This document shows positions 18,146-25,261 of a stretch of DNA of 64,000 nucleotides, in pieces. The notes beneath the pieces were generated by a model. The model was not told the DNA's origin, ran no database searches, and saw only the letters and a list, made by a program, of their open reading frames with translations. How positions within the stretch are numbered: the first letter of the stretch is position 1; each line of letters opens with the position of its first letter. The DNA comes from Emticicia sp965283955. GTDB taxonomy: Bacteria > Bacteroidota > Bacteroidia > Cytophagales > Spirosomataceae. The stretch is taken from positions 5,639,404-5,703,403 of the forward strand of contig CBDIQW010000001.1 in the NCBI GenBank assembly GCA_965283955.1. The letters are read 5' to 3'. The translations under genes were made by a program, and so were the position numbers.

Positions 18146-19330
18146 ATGAAACAATATTCTCTATTTAAGTTTCTTCTACTTTTAAACACACAACTCCTTT
18201 TTGCACAAAACCCTGCCATTCAATCATCTACAATCATTTTCCCTGTTCAAGAAAAGCACGTACACGCCAGTAGTATTGTGTCATTACCTAATGGCAATTT
18301 TCTGTGTGTTTGGTTTCAAGGAAGCGGCGAACGTACGTCTGATGATGTAAAACTGATGGGTGCAAGACTCGAAAAAGGTAAATCTGCATGGTCTGAGCCT
18401 TTTTTGATGGCCGATACGCCCAATATTCCTGATTGTAATCCTGTACTATTTTTGAACCATGAAAAAAAGCTTTTCTTGGTCTGGATTGCAGTTCAAGCCA
18501 ATAAATGGGAACAATCAATTTTAAGGTTTCGTACATCGACCGATTATCAAAAAAGTGGCCCACCAATTTGGAACTGGCAAGATAATATCTTGCTAAAACC
18601 AGATAATAATTTTGCTAAAGAAGTTGCACAAAAACTGAAAGAGACCCCACCAAGCACAGCAGGTTGGGCCGGTTACGCACCAAAGTATGATGAATCAATC
18701 ATTGCTGCCAGTAGTGACCCTGTAAAACGTAGCTTTGGCTGGATGACTCGCATCAAACCGCTCCTTTTGCCTAATAAGCGAATAGTTTTACCATTATATT
18801 CCGATGGTTTCAATATGTCGATAATGGCAATTTCGGATGATGATGGCTCAACATGGCGACCAAGTTTGCCATTGGTTGGGCGTGGGCCAATACAACCAGC
18901 TATTATTCAAAAGAAAAACGGTAACTTATTCGCTCTCATGCGTGATAGCGGCGACGACCCCGCCAGAGTACACACAAGCGAATCGAAAGATAATGGCGAA
19001 ACTTGGCAAGTAAGCACCAAAACCACCATTCCAAATACTGCGAGTGTTGAACTTTTGGTGCTTCAAGATGGCCGCTGGGCTTTTTTGGGTAATGATATTG
19101 ATGATGGCCGCTACCGAATTGGTTTATTCTTATCGGATGACGAAGGAAAAACGTGGAAATGGAAGACATATCTCGAAAAAGTAGAACCCAACAAAGGAAG
19201 TTTTTCTTATCCTTCACTGATTCAAACTGCTGAGGGATTATTGCATATCACTTATTCATATCATCTCGAAAAAGATAAAAAGTCTATCAAATATGTTGTT
19301 GTAAATCCTCAAAAAATTCCACTTAATTGA
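18146..19330 (+). CDS. Exported sialidase-like BNR-repeat glycosidase
   Basis: A 394-residue secreted six-bladed beta-propeller of the BNR_2/exo-alpha-sialidase-like group. A signal peptide (ends QLLFAQ) precedes the propeller. Asp-box motifs are visible as SDDDGSTW, SKDNGETW and SDDEGKTW. The region AGYAPKYDESI and the Arg-bearing segments SFGWMTRIKPLLLPNKRIVLPLYSDGF fit the sialidase-like fold, but I do not see a clear RIP/arginine triad, so sialic acid cleavage is not proven. Close relatives are often annotated sialidase or neuraminidase, some acting on rhamnogalacturonan or other acidic glycans. It heads a tight same-strand set ending with a DHDPS-superfamily aldolase. Confidence 0.8.
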   Translation: MKQYSLFKFLLLLNTQLLFAQNPAIQSSTIIFPVQEKHVHASSIVSLPNGNFLCVWFQGSGERTSDDVKLMGARLEKGKSAWSEPFLMADTPNIPDCNPVLFLNHEKKLFLVWIAVQANKWEQSILRFRTSTDYQKSGPPIWNWQDNILLKPDNNFAKEVAQKLKETPPSTAGWAGYAPKYDESIIAASSDPVKRSFGWMTRIKPLLLPNKRIVLPLYSDGFNMSIMAISDDDGSTWRPSLPLVGRGPIQPAIIQKKNGNLFALMRDSGDDPARVHTSESKDNGETWQVSTKTTIPNTASVELLVLQDGRWAFLGNDIDDGRYRIGLFLSDDEGKTWKWKTYLEKVEPNKGSFSYPSLIQTAEGLLHITYSYHLEKDKKSIKYVVVNPQKIPLN

Positions 19331-19354
19331 TTTAATATCAAATCCTCGCCTCAA

Positions 19355-21574
19355 ATGAAAAACATACTTTTATTTATATTTTCGCTAAAAATGAGTCTTG
19401 TTCTGGCTCAAACAAAACAACCCGTTTATCAAGATAAGCCTTTTCTACAAGATTATAGCATCAAGTTTTATACAAAAAACGAGGCTGTTTCACCACAAAA
19501 AGCCTTTTCAGACCGAAATGGAAATATTAAAATATATTCCTCGGCAGGTTTATTAGTTCCGCACGATGGACAATTTCTTTATGCAGGAAGTCTGATTGCA
19601 GATAATACATACAGAACTATTCAAAATAAAAATATCAAAGGAATTAGTTTGTACGAAAAGCAATTCGTCTTGCTGGATGATAAAACAGTTTTCAGCAATG
19701 CTTGGGCAGGAAGTTTATTTGCCAAACATGAACTTCCCGATGCGAAATTACTTGTTGGAGGCAAAAATTTCAATTTTCTTATTTCAAATGGAAAAACACT
19801 CCAATTGATTGATAAAACACAAATTTTATGGAAATTATCCGATTATAAAGATGAAATCATTGACCTAAAATTTCAAAGTTCGACTAATCTTTTTTGGATT
19901 TTAGGTAAAAAATCCATTTCAACATTTTCAGCCGAAACTAAGAAAACCGACGTAATTTTTGAAGGAAATGATTTTACTGCCTTTGATTTTTCAGCAGACG
20001 ATAACAATCTCTACGTCGGAACAAATGATGGATATTTCTTCGTGAATATTGCCACAAAAAAACAAATAGGTAGCAAGCAAACCAAATTACCGACGACCGA
20101 AATTACGACCATCAAAAGTATTGGAGAAAAAGTTTGGTTTGGAACAACCAATGGAGTATTTGCCTTGAAAAAAGATGGAAAGTTTGATTATTATAATGGT
20201 GAAAGATGGCTTGTTAACAACAACATTAAGCATATTTCCGAAGGCCCAGAAAACTCAGTTTTAATAGTGAGCGATAAAGGGATTTCTCAAATTTATTTCA
20301 AACCAATGACCTTGCACGATAAAGCTGTTTTCTTTGAAAAACAAGTCAGAAGTCGACACATAAGAAATGGGTTCAATGCCTCGCTTGATAACATAGAAAA
20401 AGGCAATCTTTCAACTGGTTATTTGGCCGACTCCGATAATGATGGACTTTGGACTTCAATGTATTTAGGTGGAGAAATTTTTAGGTATGTAGTCACAAAA
20501 GAAGCCGATGCATTACAAAATTGCCGAGAGTCACTGGATGCAATGGAAAGGCTTTACTCCATTAATCCGATTGCTGGTTTTCCTGCTCGTTCGTTTGAGC
20601 GAAGCGGATTTATCCAACAACTCGCAGACCCAGACCGCTGGCAACATTCGCCCGATAAAGAATGGGACTGGAAAGCAACCACCAGCAGCGATGAAGCTAT
20701 CGGACATATTTTTGTTTATGGAGCGATGGCCGAACTCATCAAAGACTCTGACCTCAAAAAACGAGCGGTAACACTAATTGATACGCTCATGGATCATATC
20801 GTGCGAAACGATTTATATTTAATTGATTATGATGGAAAACCAACCGCTTGGGGGCGTTGGAATCCGAGTTATGTGAATGCTTTCCCCACCAATGTTGGCG
20901 ACCGAAAACTCAATTCATCAAATATCATTGCAATGCTTCAAACGGCCTATTATTTCACAAAAAAGCCAATTTATAAAGAAAAAGCATTTGAGTTGATGAA
21001 AAAACACGGCTATTTTGAAAATTTGATGCGACCGATGAAACAGATTGGTTATGCACCCGAAGATGCCGACGAACACAGCAAAAAAATGTCAGATGCGTGG
21101 AATCATTCCGACGATGAAATGTATTTTCTGGGTTATTGGGGGTTGTATCGCTACGCTTTCAATGATACGCTCAAAACCCATTATAAAAAAGCAATCATTG
21201 ACCATTGGCAGGCAGAACGCCCCGAAAAGGAGGGCTTATGGAATATTTTTACTGCCGTAACTGGCACACAAAATTTTGATTTAAACGAAGCTGCTTGGTA
21301 TTTAAGGGAGCATCCTCTCGACCTTATTGATTGGAATATTTTGAATAGCCACAGGAAGGATATTGAGAAAATTTCTATTAACTTCCGCAGTCAGACCATC
21401 AAGGAAGTGCTACCGCCCGACGAACGACCAATTCAAAGACATAATGCCAATATGTTTAATTTGGACAGAACTAAAGGGAACGGAACTTCGGAGCATAGTG
21501 CGGGTGATATTTGGTTGCTCCCTTACTGGCTTGGCAGATATTTAGGGGTAATTAGTCCACCGCAAAATAAATGA
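19355..21574 (+). CDS. Large secreted protein: N-terminal propeller plus helical-barrel-like domain, unknown function
   Basis: A 739-residue exported protein (signal peptide ends SLVLAQ) that I cannot assign to an enzyme. Residues about 30-320 contain repeated short blades resembling two-component-regulator propeller units (ITTIKSIGEKVWFGTTNGVFALKKD). The C-terminal half (about 345-735) looks like an (alpha/alpha)-barrel: DNDGLWTSMYLGGEIFRY, AMERLYSINPIAGFPARS, DEAIGHIFVYGAMAEL, WNHSDDEMYFLGYWGLYRY. Such helix-pair architecture is common in polysaccharide lyases and hydrolases, so a glycan-active role is plausible but inferred. It starts 24 bp after the sialidase-like gene and its stop lies 10 bp before the next start, so one transcript is likely. 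Confidence 0.7.
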   Translation: MKNILLFIFSLKMSLVLAQTKQPVYQDKPFLQDYSIKFYTKNEAVSPQKAFSDRNGNIKIYSSAGLLVPHDGQFLYAGSLIADNTYRTIQNKNIKGISLYEKQFVLLDDKTVFSNAWAGSLFAKHELPDAKLLVGGKNFNFLISNGKTLQLIDKTQILWKLSDYKDEIIDLKFQSSTNLFWILGKKSISTFSAETKKTDVIFEGNDFTAFDFSADDNNLYVGTNDGYFFVNIATKKQIGSKQTKLPTTEITTIKSIGEKVWFGTTNGVFALKKDGKFDYYNGERWLVNNNIKHISEGPENSVLIVSDKGISQIYFKPMTLHDKAVFFEKQVRSRHIRNGFNASLDNIEKGNLSTGYLADSDNDGLWTSMYLGGEIFRYVVTKEADALQNCRESLDAMERLYSINPIAGFPARSFERSGFIQQLADPDRWQHSPDKEWDWKATTSSDEAIGHIFVYGAMAELIKDSDLKKRAVTLIDTLMDHIVRNDLYLIDYDGKPTAWGRWNPSYVNAFPTNVGDRKLNSSNIIAMLQTAYYFTKKPIYKEKAFELMKKHGYFENLMRPMKQIGYAPEDADEHSKKMSDAWNHSDDEMYFLGYWGLYRYAFNDTLKTHYKKAIIDHWQAERPEKEGLWNIFTAVTGTQNFDLNEAAWYLREHPLDLIDWNILNSHRKDIEKISINFRSQTIKEVLPPDERPIQRHNANMFNLDRTKGNGTSEHSAGDIWLLPYWLGRYLGVISPPQNK

Positions 21575-21584
21575 TTTGGAAGCT

Positions 21585-22955
21585 ATGCGAAGCTATATTC
21601 TTTTAATTTTTCTCTTATTTACAAGTTGTAAAACCATGCGTTTTTTACCCGAAATACAATTAACCAACGACCTCAGCTACCACCACGATTTAGATAACAA
21701 CGATAATTTTTCACCTGATAATCAATGGTTAGTATATGATACCCGTACCGATGAAGGTGGAATTGCTGCTTCGGCAAGAATCGAAAAAGTCAATGTAGTT
21801 TCGGGCGAAAAAAAGGTTGTTTATGAGATACATAATAATAATATCTTCAGTCCAGGAGTTGGTGCAGCAAGTTATTCGCCAGTTGCTAATCAAATTGTTT
21901 TTATTCATGGTTTAAACAATGTGACTGAGCAAAATCCATATCAACAATGGCGACGCACTGGAGTGATGATTGATGAGTCAAGAAACGACAATCCAATTTT
22001 TATTGATGCCCGAGATATAAATTCTCCATATACAAAAGGAGCATTGAGAGGCGGAACACATCGGCACGAATTTAGCGGCGACGGTAACTGGATTGGCTTT
22101 ACCTATAATGATGCCATCATGAAATCTCTCGAAGATACTACGGGTCAAAAACAAAACTTACGAACGATTGGAGTTTCAAAGAGAGGAAAATCAGTAGCGA
22201 TTTCTGATAAAGCTATTGGCGAAAATCTTTCGGGTGAATGGTTTTCGGCATTGGTGGTGAAAGTTGTGCCAAATCCGAAAAATGGTAGCGATGAAATAAG
22301 CCATGCAGTGGGTGATAGTTGGGTTGGTAAAAATGGTTATTTGAAACCAGATGATACGTATCAAATGGCTCGTGCATTTATTGGCACGGTAAAAGCAGAA
22401 AATGGAAAAAATGTAGATGAAGTTTTTATTGTAGATATTCCAGAAAACATTGAAATTGATGGTGATTTCGGCTCTTTAGAAGGTACAGAAAAACAACTTC
22501 CCCAACCACCAAAGGGTGCTTCGCAAAGACGTCTAACTTTCACCGCAAAAACTTCTCAAGCAGGTTGCACTGGCATTGTCAGGTCAAATTTTGAAGGAAG
22601 TTTGCTTGCATTCTTGGCAAAAGATGAAAAAAATATCAAACAAATTTTTACCATTTCACCAAACGGAGGAAGTCCACAACAAATTACTTTCCATGAATCT
22701 GATGTTGAAGGAAGTGTTCGGTGGCATCCTTCGGGCAAAAGTATTCTTTATATTTGGAATGGAAGTATCTGTGAAATTGCAATCAATGACTTTGAGTTTG
22801 ATAAACGTTTGAAAATCATTTCAAAACCAAGCGAGCCATCGCCAACTAATTTAGTCATATCGCACGATGGAAAAACACTTGCTTTTAACAAACTTTTAGA
22901 AAACGTGGAAAATGGTATAAAAAGCAAACAAATATTTTTGATAAAACTTGATTGA
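21585..22955 (+). CDS. DUF3748 TolB-like lipoprotein
   Basis: A 456-residue predicted lipoprotein. The ATG at 21585 begins MRSYILLIFLLFTSC, a lipobox with the modified Cys at C15; an in-frame TTG nine bases upstream is less likely. The body is a TolB-like beta-propeller of the DUF3748 family: NFSPDNQWLVYDTRTDEGGI, ASYSPVANQIVFIHG, GGTHRHEFSGDGNWIGFTYND, VRWHPSGKSILYIW. The family has no assigned activity. Its position between the unknown glycan-type protein and the aldolase suggests a periplasmic or surface role in the same pathway. Confidence 0.8.
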   Translation: MRSYILLIFLLFTSCKTMRFLPEIQLTNDLSYHHDLDNNDNFSPDNQWLVYDTRTDEGGIAASARIEKVNVVSGEKKVVYEIHNNNIFSPGVGAASYSPVANQIVFIHGLNNVTEQNPYQQWRRTGVMIDESRNDNPIFIDARDINSPYTKGALRGGTHRHEFSGDGNWIGFTYNDAIMKSLEDTTGQKQNLRTIGVSKRGKSVAISDKAIGENLSGEWFSALVVKVVPNPKNGSDEISHAVGDSWVGKNGYLKPDDTYQMARAFIGTVKAENGKNVDEVFIVDIPENIEIDGDFGSLEGTEKQLPQPPKGASQRRLTFTAKTSQAGCTGIVRSNFEGSLLAFLAKDEKNIKQIFTISPNGGSPQQITFHESDVEGSVRWHPSGKSILYIWNGSICEIAINDFEFDKRLKIISKPSEPSPTNLVISHDGKTLAFNKLLENVENGIKSKQIFLIKLD

Positions 22956-23019
22956 GTCCGTGAAGGCAATTTATTAAAAAACAATATTCAACAAAACTCT
23001 TTTCAACCTTCCTTAAACA

Positions 23020-23952
23020 ATGAATTTATTACCCAAAGGACTTTGGCCTGTGATGATTACACCTTTCAAACCCAACAATCAGATTGATATTGATGGTTTA
23101 GAAAGTTTGACTAATATGTATCTTGATGCTGGTTCAAACGGAATGTTTGCCAACTGTCTTTCGAGCGAAATGTATCAACTCACCACCGACGAACGAATAC
23201 TGCTCACGAGTAGCGTTGTTAAGTTTTGTCAAAACAAAGTGCCTGTTGTTGCCACAGGAACTTTCAATCATGGAGGAGCTTCAAATACAGATTTTATCAA
23301 AAAAATCTATGATACAGGCATAAATGCGGTGATTTTGATAACAAGTATGCTCGTAGAACCCGATGAAAGTGATGATGTTTTGAAATTTCGCTTGGAGGAA
23401 ATTATGAATGAAACTGGTAATATTCCATTGGGAGTTTATGAATGTCCAGTTCCTTACAAACGTCTATTAAGTACCGATATGCTTAAATGGATGGCTTCGA
23501 CTGGACGTTTTGTTTATCACAAAGACACGAGTTGTAATTCAATTTCGTTGGAGCGAAAATCAGCCGCCGTAAAAGGGACAAATTTTGGACTTTACAATGC
23601 TGATACTTCCACCGCCCTCGACTCGCTCGAATCTGGTGCAAGAGGTATCTCGCCCATTTCGGCCAATTTTTATCCAGAGCCTTACAGCTATTTATTAAAT
23701 GAATTTTTTACGAATGGCCGAACAGAAAAATTGAATCAACTGCATGCCATTCTGACCATGATGGATAGAGTAACACATACTTTTTACCCATTTTCGGCTA
23801 AATTATTCTTACAAAAAAGAGGCTTAAAAATCGAAACCAATAGCCGTATTCCAACAGATATGCTTACCAATGTAGATACAATCAGATTCAATGCTTTGAT
23901 GGATTCATTTAAAGTAATTTCTGAAATGTATGGAATTAAATCTGTTTTGTGA
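23020..23952 (+). CDS. Dihydrodipicolinate synthase/N-acetylneuraminate lyase family aldolase
   Basis: A 310-residue class I aldolase of the DHDPS superfamily with no signal peptide, so cytoplasmic. The proton-relay Tyr is Y140 in GVYECPVPYK, and the Schiff-base Lys is K168 in FVYHKDTSC. The pyruvate-binding GxxGE-type loop is replaced by NCLSSEMYQLT, so it is not a housekeeping DapA. Relatives split or form 2-keto-3-deoxy sugar acids, including sialic acids. Together with the sialidase-like protein upstream, a route for an acidic sugar is suggested. The aldol substrate is not determined by what I can see. Confidence 0.85.
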   Translation: MNLLPKGLWPVMITPFKPNNQIDIDGLESLTNMYLDAGSNGMFANCLSSEMYQLTTDERILLTSSVVKFCQNKVPVVATGTFNHGGASNTDFIKKIYDTGINAVILITSMLVEPDESDDVLKFRLEEIMNETGNIPLGVYECPVPYKRLLSTDMLKWMASTGRFVYHKDTSCNSISLERKSAAVKGTNFGLYNADTSTALDSLESGARGISPISANFYPEPYSYLLNEFFTNGRTEKLNQLHAILTMMDRVTHTFYPFSAKLFLQKRGLKIETNSRIPTDMLTNVDTIRFNALMDSFKVISEMYGIKSVL

Positions 23953-23980
23953 TTTTTGAAATATAAACTATCTAAAATTC

Positions 23981-24114
23981 TTCATTGCCGTCTGCTTTAG
24001 CTGACGGTTGGCATAAGATAAGTCAAAAATGGCTTTAGCCCAAGTTTATATTTTGGCTAAAGCCATTTTGTGTTTTTATTCAAGTATCCGTCAGCTAAAG
24101 CAGACGGCAATGAA
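23981..24114. repeat. Nested inverted repeat: 27-bp outer arms, 15-bp inner arms
   Basis: The outer arms at 23981-24007 and 24088-24114 are perfect 27-bp reverse complements (core TGCCGTCTGCTTTAGCTGAC). Inside, 24026-24040 and 24055-24069 form a second perfect 15-bp inverted repeat (core ATGGCTTTAGCC). Both cores share a GCTTTAGC element. It fills the gap between convergent genes and resembles paired REP elements (BIME-like). Confidence 0.85.
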
Positions 24115-24144
24115 ATTTGCTTGTTCATTAAACTAATCTCAATT

Positions 24145-25062
24145 TCACAATTTCCTCAACTCTACTCGCCAATTTGTACCGCTACCGATTTTATATTTTT
24201 TTGAAAAATCATCCATATTGATTCCAAAAGACAAATTCAATAAACTATTCATGTAGCATAGATTATCTCCTTCTTTTACATCGCCAAATGTATGTACATA
24301 AGGCATTTGCCCTTCAAAAACCTTCTTTTCCCCATCAAAAATTTTCACCGAAAGCTTATCACCAATCTTTAATCCGAGCTGATTCGTAGTTTTTTGGTCA
24401 ATATTGGTCCATACATTGCCGTACTGAATATCCAAAATCGGAATACCTCCAGAAATCATTCCATTTTCAAATTTAGGCTTTGGATATTCGAGCATAATTA
24501 ACTTATTATCAGGCACTTTCTCCCCTACTTCTTTAAAGTTAATTCCAGCAGAAGCCAATTTTGCTCCCGAATATGCAAACACATCACGTCCAAAAAAAGT
24601 ATAGGAATTCTGAGAATTTGGCAAACGATTAGCCGCTGAAATCTCTCGAATTTCTTCTACTCCCTCATTTTCAGCAATTAATGTAAAAAGACCATTATCA
24701 GGGCCAACAAAATAATGATTTGCTTTGGTTTTCAGAATAATTGATTTACGCTCTGTCCCTACTCCTGGGTCAACCACGCACACAAAAACAGTTCCTATTG
24801 GCCAATAAGGAGCAGTCTGTTGTAATCTAAACGCACCTTCCCAAATATTATACGCAGTAATTTCGTGCGTAAGGTCATGAATCGTCAAATCAGGAGCTAA
24901 ATTCAATGCAACACCTTTCATCGCTGCCACCGCACCATCTTTTATCCCAAAATCAGTCATTAGAACCAAAGGCGACTTTTGAGTCTTTGTTTTAATATAA
25001 AACACTGATAATAAAGCAATTGCTAAAATAATTACAAGTGAGATAATTGCCTTTTTGGACAT
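24145..25062 (-). CDS. Membrane-anchored or exported SAM hydroxide adenosyltransferase (DUF62) family protein
   Basis: A 305-residue member of the S-adenosyl-L-methionine hydrolase/fluorinase superfamily, which hydrolyses SAM to adenosine and methionine. Family motifs: LMTDFGIKDGAVAAMKG with the Asp, DLTHEI, FVCVVDPGVGTERK, YFVGPDNGLF, and FFGRDVFAYSGAKLA. The C-terminal barrel contains ILDIQYGNVWTNI. Unusually, the family domain starts only at residue ~40 after a hydrophobic stretch (AIISLVIILAIALLSVFYI), i.e. a signal anchor or signal peptide; most relatives are cytoplasmic and start with the TDFG strand. I use the ATG at 25062; the frame is open further upstream without family similarity. 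It is convergent with the aldolase operon and divergent from leuS. Confidence 0.85.
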   Translation of the reverse strand: MSKKAIISLVIILAIALLSVFYIKTKTQKSPLVLMTDFGIKDGAVAAMKGVALNLAPDLTIHDLTHEITAYNIWEGAFRLQQTAPYWPIGTVFVCVVDPGVGTERKSIILKTKANHYFVGPDNGLFTLIAENEGVEEIREISAANRLPNSQNSYTFFGRDVFAYSGAKLASAGINFKEVGEKVPDNKLIMLEYPKPKFENGMISGGIPILDIQYGNVWTNIDQKTTNQLGLKIGDKLSVKIFDGEKKVFEGQMPYVHTFGDVKEGDNLCYMNSLLNLSFGINMDDFSKKYKIGSGTNWRVELRKL

Positions 25063-25147
25063 AAGATTGAAAAGGTTTGATTTTGTAGGCACAAAATAAC
25101 AACGATACAGCTTTAAAATTGTATTTTTGCGTAAAAATTTAAGCACT

Positions 25148-25255
25148 TAGCTATTAGCCGTTAGCTTTTAGCTCAAAGTATTTATTGTTTTTACTCATAA
25201 TTTAAAAATATTCTAAAAAAGCTAATAGCTAATAGCTAATAGCAAAAAGCTAATT
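25148..25255. repeat. Inverted pair of heptamer tandem arrays upstream of leuS
   Basis: Left array 25148-25175 is four 7-bp units (TAGCTAT, TAGCCGT, TAGCTTT, TAGCTCA). Right array 25221-25255 is five 7-bp units in opposite orientation (GCTAATA three times, GCAAAAA, GCTAATT). About 45 bp of AT-rich sequence separates them. The arms can fold onto each other just upstream of the leuS start codon. Confidence 0.8.
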
Positions 25256-25261
25256 CAAGAA

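Noticed and set aside
19355..21574. Calling the 739-residue protein a two-component regulator
   Set aside because: It has propeller-like N-terminal repeats similar to hybrid sensors but no transmembrane/kinase or HTH part; the C-terminal half is an extracytoplasmic helical domain.
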